DNA from: Pseudomonadaceae bacterium
Lineage (GTDB): Bacteria > Pseudomonadota > Gammaproteobacteria > Pseudomonadales > Pseudomonadaceae
Reading direction: 5' to 3'
DNA: 61,753 nucleotides
Assembly (NCBI GenBank): GCA_007692485.1
Contig: REBY01000058.1
Coordinates: 1 to 61,753 of the forward strand
A model generated the notes under the pieces. The model had not been told where the DNA came from and did no database searches. It was given only the letters and a program-made list of their open reading frames with translations. Numbering within the stretch: the stretch's first letter is position 1; every line of letters starts with the position of its first letter. The position numbers were made by a program, and so were the translations under genes. Shown piece after piece: positions 18,054 through 28,592 of the stretch.

Positions 18054-19220
18054 ATGTTGAAACCAATGAAAAACGTGCTTGTGGCTAGCCTTGTGCTGGG
18101 CCTGTCGGCGCTGGCGCAGGCGCAGACTGCTTCTACTCCTGTGGTCCCGGCTGCACCGCAGATTGCTGCCAGTAGCTATATCCTGATGGATGCCAACAGC
18201 GGTCAGGTGCTGATTGAGCATAATGCCGATGAGCGCCTGCCGCCGGCGAGTCTGACCAAGATGATGACGAGCTATATTGGCAGTCTCGAACTGCTGGAAG
18301 GGCGCATCAGTGAGCAGGATGAAGTGCTGGTCAGTGAAAAGGCCTGGCGCAAAGGCGGCTCAAAAATGTTCATTGAAGTCGGTGATCGTGTGCCCTTTAT
18401 CGACCTCAAACGTGGTGTGATCATCCAGTCAGGTAATGATGCCAGCATTGCTATGGCCGAGCATATTGCCGGCAGTGAGGATGCCTTTGCGGGTTTGATG
18501 AACAGCCATGCCCAGCGTCTGGGTATGCGTGATACCAACTTTACCAACTCCACCGGCTGGCCCGACGATGCCATGTACTCCAGCGCTCGCGATATGGCGA
18601 TTCTGGCCCAGGCAGTGATCCGTGATGACCAGCAATACTACGAAATTTACAAGGAACGCGAGTTCACCTGGAATGGTATCCGGCAAAGTAACCGCAACCG
18701 CATGCTATGGCGTGACAGCAGCGTCGATGGCTTGAAAACCGGACACACTGAAGCCGCTGGTTATTGTCTGGTAGCCTCGGCCGAACGCGAAGGCATGCGT
18801 TTGATTTCAGTCGTTATGGGTACCAGTAGTGATCAGGTACGCACCGCGGAAACACAAAAGTTGATGACCTGGGGTTTCCGTTTCTTTGAAACGCGCGACT
18901 TCTACCAGCCGGGTGAAGTGCTGGCCACCCCACGGGTTTGGGCCGGCGTCGATAATCAGGTGCGTGCCGGTCTGGCCGATGGCTTGTTGCTGACCCTGCC
19001 ACGCGGCCAGGCGGATAATCTGCAGGCCAGCGTCAGCTTGAAATCAACCCTGCGCGCCCCCATTGTAGTCGGCGATGAGCTGGGTGAGGTTGAGGTCCGC
19101 ATGGGGGACGAGGTGGTGCATCGCGCGCCACTGGTCGCCCTGGCTGACGTTGAGCGTGCCGGCATTTTTGGTCGTCTGTGGGATGGGCTGCGCCTGTTCT
19201 TCTACGGCCTGTTCAACTGA
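18054..19220 (+). CDS. dacC: D-alanyl-D-alanine carboxypeptidase (PBP5/6 type)
   Basis: Trims the terminal D-Ala from pentapeptide stems. With the ATG at 18054 the precursor is 388 aa with a signal peptide ending ALAQAQ. The active-site motifs are Ser66 in SLTK, SGN in IIQSGNDASIAMAEH, and KTG in DGLKTGHTEAAGY. A beta-rich C-terminal domain follows, and a terminal amphipathic stretch (IFGRLWDGLRLFFYGLFN) anchors it to the inner membrane. A GTG at 18045 or ATG at 18066 are alternative starts. Symbol follows pseudomonad usage for the gene in this position; dacA would also be used. Confidence 0.94.
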   Translation: MLKPMKNVLVASLVLGLSALAQAQTASTPVVPAAPQIAASSYILMDANSGQVLIEHNADERLPPASLTKMMTSYIGSLELLEGRISEQDEVLVSEKAWRKGGSKMFIEVGDRVPFIDLKRGVIIQSGNDASIAMAEHIAGSEDAFAGLMNSHAQRLGMRDTNFTNSTGWPDDAMYSSARDMAILAQAVIRDDQQYYEIYKEREFTWNGIRQSNRNRMLWRDSSVDGLKTGHTEAAGYCLVASAEREGMRLISVVMGTSSDQVRTAETQKLMTWGFRFFETRDFYQPGEVLATPRVWAGVDNQVRAGLADGLLLTLPRGQADNLQASVSLKSTLRAPIVVGDELGEVEVRMGDEVVHRAPLVALADVERAGIFGRLWDGLRLFFYGLFN

Positions 19221-19235
19221 TTACAGGTAGCAGTC

Positions 19236-19508
19236 ATGGCGGATACTCCGCAAGCCCCGAAAATCGAGTTTCCCTGCCGCTATCCGATCAAGGTGATCGG
19301 TGTGGCAGGTGATGACTTTACGGATCTGGTTATCAATATTGTCGAGCAACATACCCCGGCTGGTGATGTTGAGCTGGTTGATGTGCGCGACAGCAAGAAC
19401 GGACGCTTTGTCTCTGTGCGTATCCGGCTTACGGCTACCGGTGAAGAGCAACTGCAAGCTCTGCATTTGGATCTGAAAGCGACGGGTCGTGTGCATATGG
19501 TGCTGTGA
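19236..19508 (+). CDS. ybeD: DUF493 protein YbeD
   Basis: 90-residue alpha/beta protein with an ACT-like fold (DUF493), nearly always found between dacA/dacC and lipB. Visible family pieces are [19 protein letters not shown] and a C-terminal [27 protein letters not shown] role in regulating lipoate metabolism has been suggested from its position only. Its stop overlaps the lipB start (TGATG). Confidence 0.94.
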   Translation: MADTPQAPKIEFPCRYPIKVIGVAGDDFTDLVINIVEQHTPAGDVELVDVRDSKNGRFVSVRIRLTATGEEQLQALHLDLKATGRVHMVL

Positions 19509-20137
19509 TGGCAGCCGTTTTGGTCCGCGATCTTGGTGTGGTGGATTATCTGCCGACGCTGGAGGCTATGCGCAAGCTCACCGCCGAGCGTGATGTTGAT
19601 ACCCCCGATGAAATCTGGTTGTTGCAGCACCCGCAGGTATTTACCCAAGGGCAGGCGGGGAAAGCCGAGCACGTGTTGGCAGCCGGGGATATTCCGATTG
19701 TTCAGGTCGAACGTGGCGGGCAGGTGACCTATCACGGCCCTGGTCAGCTGGTTGCTTACTTGCTATTGGATATTCGTCGGCGTGGTTTGGGTGTGCGCGA
19801 GCTGGTCAGCTTGATGGAGCAAGCTCTGGTTGCGTTGCTTGCGGATTATGGCATCAGCGCCGCACCCCGGCCCGATGCGCCGGGCGTCTATGTTGGCGCA
19901 GCAAAGATAGCGTCGCTCGGGCTGCGAATTCGGCGGGGTTGCTCTTTCCATGGCCTGGCGTTGAATGTGGATATGGACCTGGAGCCCTTCCGGCGTATCA
20001 ATCCCTGTGGCTACGCCGGTCTGCAAATGACTCAAATGCGAGATCTGCTGGATGAGCCAGTTGCCATTAATGAGGTGGCAGGGCGACTGCAAGTACATTT
20101 ACAGCGGTTGTTGGCTGACGATAAAAGCACTGGTTAA
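19508..20137 (+). CDS. lipB: Octanoyl-[acyl carrier protein]:protein octanoyltransferase
   Basis: Transfers octanoyl groups from ACP to lipoyl domains, the first step of lipoate synthesis. The 209-aa protein has [33 protein letters not shown], the catalytic Lys in [13 protein letters not shown], and the catalytic Cys in [13 protein letters not shown]. The ATG at 19508 overlaps the ybeD stop. A GTG three bases earlier is possible. Unlike the arrangement I know from pseudomonads, lipA is convergent here rather than following on the same strand. Confidence 0.96.
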   Translation: MAAVLVRDLGVVDYLPTLEAMRKLTAERDVDTPDEIWLLQHPQVFTQGQAGKAEHVLAAGDIPIVQVERGGQVTYHGPGQLVAYLLLDIRRRGLGVRELVSLMEQALVALLADYGISAAPRPDAPGVYVGAAKIASLGLRIRRGCSFHGLALNVDMDLEPFRRINPCGYAGLQMTQMRDLLDEPVAINEVAGRLQVHLQRLLADDKSTG

Positions 20138-20170
20138 GAGGTAACGCAGTCCAGACAGCCTGTGTTTTAC

Positions 20171-21226
20171 CTAGAGGGTTCTAGTCGGTATCAACTCAAT
20201 AACTGGATTATTTTCTTGCCCCGGCACCCTGGCCGGCTCGGCAAGACCAAGATTATTCTTCTCGAATACCCGTTCAGCACGGTAGCTGGAGCGAACCAGC
20301 GGGCCTGAGGCGACTTCCATAAAGCCCATATCCAGGCCGATGTCGCGGTAGCGATTGAATTCTTCCGGGCTGACCCAACGTTCTACCGCCAAGTGATTAC
20401 GCGTTGGCCGCAGGTATTGGCCAAGGGTGACGATATCAACCTGGATGGCACGCAAGTGTTCAAAGGTTTGCAGGATTTCGGCATCGGTTTCGCCGAGTCC
20501 CAGCATCAGGCTGGTCTTGGTCAGCACCTGTGGCCGGTGCTGCTTGGCGTAGGCCAGTACATCGAGGGTTTTGCGGTAGCCGGCACGAGGGTCGCGCACC
20601 TTATGGGTCAGGCGTTCGACGGTTTCCACATTCTGGGCAAAGACTTCCAGCCCGGAGTCGACCACGGCTTCGATAGCGCTGTGCACCCCATCAAAGTCCG
20701 GGGTTAGCGCTTCCACAACTACCTGGGGTGTGCGCTCCTTGATGGCGCGCACGCAGGCGGCGTAGTGAGCTGCGCCACCGTCATCCAGGTCGTCGCGGTC
20801 AACCGAGGTCAGAACAATATAACGCAGCCCCATCAGCTCCACTGACTTGGCGGTATTGGCCGGTTCTTCCAGGTCCAGCCAGCCGTTCGGGTTGCCGGTA
20901 TCGACGGCACAAAAACGGCAGGCGCGGGTACACACTGAGCCCATTAACATGATGGTGGCCGTGCCGTTGGCCCAGCATTCTCCCTGGTTGGGGCAGTGCG
21001 ATTCCTCGCACACGGTGCTTAAGCGATGTTCTTTGACGTTGCGTTTGACCGCTTCAAAGCGCGCACCGCCAGGCATTTTCGCCCGCAACCATTTTGGCTT
21101 GGGCTGATGGCTGGCGCCTTCGTCGGCCTGCTTGCGGTGTTTCTGACCATCCTTGATCGCGGCAATACCTTGCTCGGTGCGGAATTTATCACCGCTGGAT
21201 ACCGGCTTGGACGGCTGCTCACTCAT
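20171..21226 (-). CDS. lipA: Lipoyl synthase (radical SAM)
   Basis: Inserts two sulfurs into the octanoyl chain. Both Fe-S clusters are encoded: the auxiliary cluster [12 protein letters not shown] (CX4CX5C) and the radical-SAM cluster CTRACRFC (CX3CX2C). The C-terminal [10 protein letters not shown] supplies the conserved Ser ligand. The ATG at 21226 (MSEQPSK) gives 351 aa with a Lys/Gln-rich N-terminal extension. Earlier ATGs at 21244, 21289 and 21385 are in frame but look less likely; no strong ribosome site settles this. It is convergent with lipB and divergent from ubiU. Confidence 0.93.
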   Translation of the reverse strand: MSEQPSKPVSSGDKFRTEQGIAAIKDGQKHRKQADEGASHQPKPKWLRAKMPGGARFEAVKRNVKEHRLSTVCEESHCPNQGECWANGTATIMLMGSVCTRACRFCAVDTGNPNGWLDLEEPANTAKSVELMGLRYIVLTSVDRDDLDDGGAAHYAACVRAIKERTPQVVVEALTPDFDGVHSAIEAVVDSGLEVFAQNVETVERLTHKVRDPRAGYRKTLDVLAYAKQHRPQVLTKTSLMLGLGETDAEILQTFEHLRAIQVDIVTLGQYLRPTRNHLAVERWVSPEEFNRYRDIGLDMGFMEVASGPLVRSSYRAERVFEKNNLGLAEPARVPGQENNPVIELIPTRTL

Positions 21227-21399
21227 GGGTTCGGTTCTCGGCATAGGGGGCGCTAGGCGCCCGTCAGAATCATAGGTCAAGTTTACCATAGCCGGCTCGC
21301 GCGCTGCATGGCACCAAGGTCGCAGGCTGCGGCTTGCCGCCTGGCACAAAAGTCTGTTGGATCTGTGCGTCCCCGTTAACTGCATTCAGAGGGCAAGTC

Positions 21400-21413
21400 T
21401 TGACAATTATCAA
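21400..21413 (+). promoter_or_regulatory. ANR/FNR-type oxygen-response box upstream of ubiUVT
   Basis: TTGACAATTATCAA fits the ANR/FNR consensus TTGAY-N4-ATCAA exactly. Its centre is about 67 bp before the ubiU ATG. A class II promoter centred at -41.5 would start near 21448, which leaves a leader of about 26 bp. The site also lies upstream of lipA on the other strand, so lipA could be affected. The assignment is by motif match and by the anaerobic role of the downstream genes. Confidence 0.8.
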
Positions 21414-21473
21414 GGCAATTTTCCGCGTGTTGCCACACAGTCTTGTCTGATGTGATGGAAGAGGAATGCAGGC

Positions 21474-22469
21474 ATGCAATTGGTGTGTCCCGCAGGTAGT
21501 TTACCTGCGCTTAAAGCAGCCTTGCGCCAGGGTGCTGATGCGATCTATACCGGTTTTCGCGATGATACCAATGCGCGGCACTTCGCCGGTCTCAATTTTA
21601 CTGACCAGCAACTGGAACAGGGGCTGGCGCTGGTGCGTGCGCAGGGCAAGGCGCTGTATATCGCGGTGAATACCTATGCCTTGCCGGACGGCTGGGGACG
21701 CTGGCAGCGAGCGGTGGATCAGGCTGCGGCGCTGGGTGTGGATGCGCTGATTGCGGCTGATCCCGGTGTTCTGGCCTATGCCAGCAAGCAGCATCCGGAC
21801 TTACCCTTGCATCTATCGGTACAGGGCTCGGCGACCAATCCGGAGGCGCTGCGTTTTTACCATCAGCGCTACGCTATTCGACGCGCGGTGTTACCCCGCG
21901 TGCTCTCCTTGCTGCAGGTTGAACGCTTGGCTGCGCTTAGCCCGGTGCCGTTGGAAGTCTTTGCCTTTGGCAGCTTGTGCATCATGGCCGAGGGGCGCTG
22001 CCACCTGTCCTCTTATGTAACGGCGCAGTCACCCAATTTATGCGGCGTGTGTTCGCCAGCCGGTGCAGTGCGCTGGAGCCAGGAGCCGGACAACCTGACG
22101 GCGCGGCTGAACAATGTGCTGATTGATCGCTTTGCCGAAGGTGAAGCTGCCGGTTATCCGACATTGTGCAAGGGGCGCTTTATGGTCAACGGTCAGTGCA
22201 GTCATGCACTGGAAGAGCCGACCAGCCTGAATACCCTCGACCTGATTCCGCAATTGGCTGCTATGGGTATTGCTGCGGTCAAGATTGAAGGCCGCCAGCG
22301 CAGCCCGGCCTATGTCGAGCAAGTGACCCAGGTCTGGCGCCAGGCACTGGATGCTTATGTTGCGAATCCGACTGGTTTCCAGGTTGATGCCCGCTGGATG
22401 CGGCGACTGGCCTCGCTCTCGGAAGGGAGCCAAACCACGTTGGGAGCCTATCAACGAGCTTGGCAATAA
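21474..22469 (+). CDS. ubiU: O2-independent ubiquinone biosynthesis protein UbiU (peptidase U32 family)
   Basis: With UbiV it forms an Fe-S complex that hydroxylates the ubiquinone ring without oxygen. The 331-aa protein starts MQLVCPAGSLPALKAALRQGADAIYTGF. It has a cysteine set matching UbiU: GSLCIMAEGRC, NLCGVCSPAG and YPTLCKGRF, the 4Fe-4S ligands. AAVKIEGRQRSPAYV is a U32 signature. GAGGA lies upstream of the ATG. It is the first gene of ubiU-ubiV-ubiT, behind an ANR-type box. Confidence 0.95.
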   Translation: MQLVCPAGSLPALKAALRQGADAIYTGFRDDTNARHFAGLNFTDQQLEQGLALVRAQGKALYIAVNTYALPDGWGRWQRAVDQAAALGVDALIAADPGVLAYASKQHPDLPLHLSVQGSATNPEALRFYHQRYAIRRAVLPRVLSLLQVERLAALSPVPLEVFAFGSLCIMAEGRCHLSSYVTAQSPNLCGVCSPAGAVRWSQEPDNLTARLNNVLIDRFAEGEAAGYPTLCKGRFMVNGQCSHALEEPTSLNTLDLIPQLAAMGIAAVKIEGRQRSPAYVEQVTQVWRQALDAYVANPTGFQVDARWMRRLASLSEGSQTTLGAYQRAWQ

Positions 22470-22485
22470 CAGGAGGTCAATACCC

Positions 22486-23376
22486 ATGCGCCTGAGTCTG
22501 GGACCGGTATTATTTTATTGGTCACGCCAGCAACTGCTGGACTTTTATGCCGAGATGGCTGAACAGCCGCTGGAGGTCATCTATCTTGGTGAAACGGTAT
22601 GTAGCAAACGCCGTGCGCTGTCACTGGATGACTGGTTGGGCTTGGCCCGAGACCTGCGCGCGCATAGTGGGGTAGAGGTAGTACTGTCCGGCCTGGCTCT
22701 GCTTGAGGCGGGTTCGGAGCAGTCCAGCCTGCGCCGTTTGTGTGCCAACGGGGAGTTGCGCGTGGAGGCCAATGATATGGCCGCGGTGCAGGTGCTCAGC
22801 GAGTCAGGTTTGGAGTTTGTTGGTGGCCCGGCCTTGAATGTGTATAACGCCTTTGCTTTGGCAGAATTGCAGGCTGCGGGCATGCGGCGCTGGGTGCCGC
22901 CGGTTGAATGTTCTGGCGCGCTGCTGCAGGCCTTGCTGGACCAGTGCCGGCAGCAGCAGATCAGCGTGCCAGAGCTGGAGCTGTTTGCCTGGGGGTATTT
23001 GCCACTGGCCTATTCAGCTCGCTGCTTTACCGCGCGTGCTGAACAGCGGCCCAAGGATAATTGTGATTTTGTCTGCCAATACTATCCGGAGGGGCTGCCC
23101 TTGCTGACCCAGGAGGGCCAGCCATTGTTTACCCTGAACGGTATTCAGACACTGTCCGCTGGCGTCAGCAACCTGCTTGCCGAATATCCCCAGTTGCAAC
23201 AGATGGGCGTCGATATATTACGCTTGAGCCCGCGTTTGCAGGCCATGTCACAGGTCATCGGCTACTTTGACCAGGTGCGCCATGGCGGTGAACCACCGCT
23301 GGTGGTCGATGGCTGTAATGGGTACTGGTATGGCCAGGCGGGCATGCTGCGGGTTGAGGAGGCCGGGTTATGCTGA
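22486..23376 (+). CDS. ubiV: O2-independent ubiquinone biosynthesis protein UbiV
   Basis: 296-aa partner of UbiU. An excellent AGGAGGT lies 8 bp before the ATG at 22486; the longer frame upstream overlaps ubiU and is not used. Cysteines at ETVCSKRR and in YSARCFTARAEQRPKDNC and FVCQYYPEG match the family 4Fe-4S site. The N-terminal LSLGPVLFYWSRQQLLDFYAEMA and the C-terminal VDGCNGYWYGQAGM are typical. It overlaps ubiT by 7 bp. Confidence 0.95.
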   Translation: MRLSLGPVLFYWSRQQLLDFYAEMAEQPLEVIYLGETVCSKRRALSLDDWLGLARDLRAHSGVEVVLSGLALLEAGSEQSSLRRLCANGELRVEANDMAAVQVLSESGLEFVGGPALNVYNAFALAELQAAGMRRWVPPVECSGALLQALLDQCRQQQISVPELELFAWGYLPLAYSARCFTARAEQRPKDNCDFVCQYYPEGLPLLTQEGQPLFTLNGIQTLSAGVSNLLAEYPQLQQMGVDILRLSPRLQAMSQVIGYFDQVRHGGEPPLVVDGCNGYWYGQAGMLRVEEAGLC

Positions 23377-23855
23377 GTACTGCAGTGCGCACATCGGCAG
23401 CCCTGGGTTTGCGCATGGCTACGCCGCTGTTGCCATTAACCCGGCATACACCCTTTGGGCTACAGCAGGCAATACTGGAACCTGTGTTGGACCGTTTGTT
23501 GGCGGCACCCCTGGCCGCCGGCGAGCTGGATATGCTGCACGGGCGCTGGTTGCAACTGCGTGTCACCGACCTCGGGCTGACCTGGTGTGTCAGCCGTGAT
23601 CGCCAGGGCATACGCGTGGCTCAGCATCAGACGGCGGATGTCTGTATCGCCGGAAAGTGGCGCGATTTCCTGTTACTGGCCAGTCGGCAGGAAGACCCGG
23701 ATACGCTGTTCTTCCGCCGTCGCTTGCAGCTGTCGGGCGATGTCGAGTTGGGCCTGGCGGTGAAAAACCTGCTCGACAGTCTGGATCCGGAGGAGTTGCC
23801 GCCGCGCGTGTGGCAAGGGTTGCAGGCGCTGGGGCTGGCTGTGCAAGGGCATTGA
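23370..23855 (+). CDS. ubiT: Ubiquinone biosynthesis accessory factor UbiT (SCP2 domain)
   Basis: 161-aa sterol-carrier-protein-2-like protein thought to bind ubiquinone intermediates for UbiU/UbiV, as UbiJ does for the aerobic complex. The SCP2 core runs from LDMLHGRWLQLRVTDLGLTWCV to FFRRRLQLSGDVELGLAVKNLLDSLD. The ATG overlaps the ubiV stop, so the three-gene operon is translationally coupled. The convergent holA gene ends 21 bp downstream with no clear terminator. Confidence 0.93.
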   Translation: MLSTAVRTSAALGLRMATPLLPLTRHTPFGLQQAILEPVLDRLLAAPLAAGELDMLHGRWLQLRVTDLGLTWCVSRDRQGIRVAQHQTADVCIAGKWRDFLLLASRQEDPDTLFFRRRLQLSGDVELGLAVKNLLDSLDPEELPPRVWQGLQALGLAVQGH

Positions 23856-23876
23856 TAAAACAGGGAGTTGATACCG

Positions 23877-24914
23877 TCAGTTGTTGCCCAGTACGGGTGA
23901 GCCGCGCTGCGCTGCGCCAGCGGCGATCAGTGCCAGGGTATCCCAGGGTGAGCCGGGTTGCAGGCCCTTGATCTGTTCATCGACCAACTGCGCCTGACGC
24001 AGCCACTTGGCCCACTGGTCGGCGGGGTGGCGTTTCAAGGCACTGCTGAGCAAGGGGCGGCGTTTATCCCAGATGGGTGGGCGCTGGCTGGCAAATACCT
24101 TGTCCGCAGGTATGCCGCGTTCAATCTGTTGCGCCATATCCGTGAGCCCGCGCAATTCCCGCGCAATCGCCCAGAGCACTATGGGTGCTTCTACGCCTTC
24201 GCCGCGCAAGCCATTGAGGATACGCAGGGCGTGTCCGGCGTCGCCTTGCAAGACAGCGTCGACTAAGCCAAAGACGTCAAAGCGGGCGCTGTCGGCGACC
24301 ACCTGGCGAATGGTTTCCAGTTCGATCTGCCCGCCTTGGTCGAAGAGTTTGAGCTTTTCGATTTCCTGCGCTGCCGCTAGTAGATTACCTTCCACGCGCT
24401 CGGCCAGCAGGTCGAGGGCTTCGGGGCTGGCTTGCAGACCCGCTGTCGATAAGCGTTGTCGCATCCAGTCAGGAAGCTGGTGGCTTTCGATCGGCCAGAT
24501 CTGCACAAAGCGGCTGTTGCGATGCTCGATAAGGGTCTTGGCCCATTTGGTTTTGGCCGCGTTTTTGTCCAGTTTGGGTAGGGTAACCAGCAGGGTGGTA
24601 TCGTCTGGCGGGCTTTCTAAATAGGCCTGTAGTGCCTTGTTGCCGTCATCGCCTGGATTGCCGTTCAGGCGGAGCTCCAGCAGACGTTGTTGGGCAAACA
24701 GGGACATGCTCTGGCTGGCGGCGTAGAGCAGTGACCAGTCAAAACCCCGTTCAACGTGAAAAACCTGACGCTCTTCACTGCCAGCCTTACGGCAGGCATG
24801 GCGAATCAGGTCGGCGGCCTCACCGAGCAGCAATGGCTCGTCACCGCATAGAATATAGACCGGTGCCAACTGCTCATTGAGTTGGCGTGCTAGTTGGTGG
24901 CTATTGAGCTTCAT
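23877..24914 (-). CDS. holA: DNA polymerase III delta subunit
   Basis: Clamp-loader delta subunit that opens the sliding clamp. The 345-aa protein starts MKLNSHQLARQLNEQLAPVYILCGDEPLLLGEAADLIR. LLVTLPKLDKNAAKTKWAKTL, AEKVEGNLLAA-type RVEGNLLAAAQEIEKL and DVFGLVDAVLQGDAGHALRIL are all family hallmarks. The gene follows lptE by 3 bp, the usual lptE-holA pair. Confidence 0.96.
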   Translation of the reverse strand: MKLNSHQLARQLNEQLAPVYILCGDEPLLLGEAADLIRHACRKAGSEERQVFHVERGFDWSLLYAASQSMSLFAQQRLLELRLNGNPGDDGNKALQAYLESPPDDTTLLVTLPKLDKNAAKTKWAKTLIEHRNSRFVQIWPIESHQLPDWMRQRLSTAGLQASPEALDLLAERVEGNLLAAAQEIEKLKLFDQGGQIELETIRQVVADSARFDVFGLVDAVLQGDAGHALRILNGLRGEGVEAPIVLWAIARELRGLTDMAQQIERGIPADKVFASQRPPIWDKRRPLLSSALKRHPADQWAKWLRQAQLVDEQIKGLQPGSPWDTLALIAAGAAQRGSPVLGNN

Positions 24915-24917
24915 GGC

Positions 24918-25472
24918 TCACTGCGACTGATCCAGTGCCCGGGCACGGGATTGCAGCTCGCTTTCACTGATGCTGGACAGGCGAAACAGCAGCTGGCGGC
25001 TGAGGTCGTTGCGCATTTCACGACGCAACAGATCGGCTTCCTGGCTACTACCCACGACGTTGTCACGATCGTTGACGTAAACCCGCTCGGTGCTCAGGGT
25101 TTCCGGGCCAATCAAGGCGCGGCCCTGACGGTCGCTGATAGTGAACTCGACCTGGCTGGTCAGGGACATTTCTGCGGGGGTGGCGCGGCCGGTATAGGTG
25201 ATTGCCTTGCTTTCCTGGCGCTCACCGAACAAGCGCAGGTGGTAGTCTGCCGCTGAACTGATGTTGACCCGCTCACGGGTCAGGGTGTCCACGACTTCGC
25301 GCACGATGGCGCTATGCGGGTCTTCGGCGCTGACCTGCAAACTGTCGAGCTTGACATTATCGACGCCAGTGCCCCGCAACTGGTAGCCGCAGCCGGACAG
25401 AACCAGCAGACCGAGCAACAGCGCAGCACTGGCCAGGGGGCGCATTCCGCGCTGTGAGCTGAGCATTTTCAT
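24918..25472 (-). CDS. lptE: LPS-assembly lipoprotein LptE
   Basis: Outer-membrane lipoprotein that plugs the LptD barrel and completes LPS export. The 184-aa precursor has a lipobox LSGC after a hydrophobic signal, then GYQLRGTG at the mature N-terminus, the LptE hallmark. AAGGAGA lies upstream of the ATG. It sits between leuS and holA, the standard gammaproteobacterial order. Confidence 0.95.
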   Translation of the reverse strand: MKMLSSQRGMRPLASAALLLGLLVLSGCGYQLRGTGVDNVKLDSLQVSAEDPHSAIVREVVDTLTRERVNISSAADYHLRLFGERQESKAITYTGRATPAEMSLTSQVEFTISDRQGRALIGPETLSTERVYVNDRDNVVGSSQEADLLRREMRNDLSRQLLFRLSSISESELQSRARALDQSQ

Positions 25473-25497
25473 CCGCTATGTTCTCCTTGAACCGCGA

Positions 25498-28128
<2,631 letters not shown>

Positions 28129-28295
28129 TCAGAAGGTCGAAAAGTAAGCGGGCAGGATACACCACCCGAGGCAGCGGAGGTAGTCATATGCCGTTCGTCG
28201 CCGGCTTCTCGGGGAGGCATTATTGGCGACTATGCTGAACCCAAGGGGAAGGAATCGGTAAGGCCCGGGCGACGCGCGCGGGGAGGAGGCAGCTA

Positions 28296-28592
28296 ATGAA
28301 GTCAGCGGAACCACCCTTGCTGGACATCCAGCATGCAAATCAGGGGTACGACCGGCTGTTGCGGCGGTTGGATCAGGCGCTGGATATGGCGCGCACCCGG
28401 CAATGGCTCGAGGGGTTGACGTATCCACCCCTGGAGCTGGAATTGCAGGGGCTCAGTGCCGATGACCTGCTGCTGTTACGGCAAGTGCTGCTGTGCCTGG
28501 GGCAAAGATCAAGTCTGCCGGCGCCTGTGCATCAGGCTGAGCAGCAATATGCCACTGATGCCTGCAGCCAACGGCCAGGTACGCCAGCGTAA
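28296..28592 (+). CDS. Small uncharacterised protein between leuS and lnt
   Basis: 98-aa protein, no recognised domain. The ribosome site is excellent: GGGAGGAGG ends 7 bp before the ATG. The N-terminal two thirds (SAEPPLLDIQHANQGYDRLL, then LDQALDMARTRQWLEGLTYPPLELELQGLSADDLLLLRQVLLCLG) look like charged amphipathic helices with Leu repeats. The last 28 codons overlap the end of lnt on the other strand, and the tail there is low in hydrophobics. I recall pseudomonads carrying a short hypothetical gene in this place, which supports it being real. Function unknown. Confidence 0.68.
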   Translation: MKSAEPPLLDIQHANQGYDRLLRRLDQALDMARTRQWLEGLTYPPLELELQGLSADDLLLLRQVLLCLGQRSSLPAPVHQAEQQYATDACSQRPGTPA

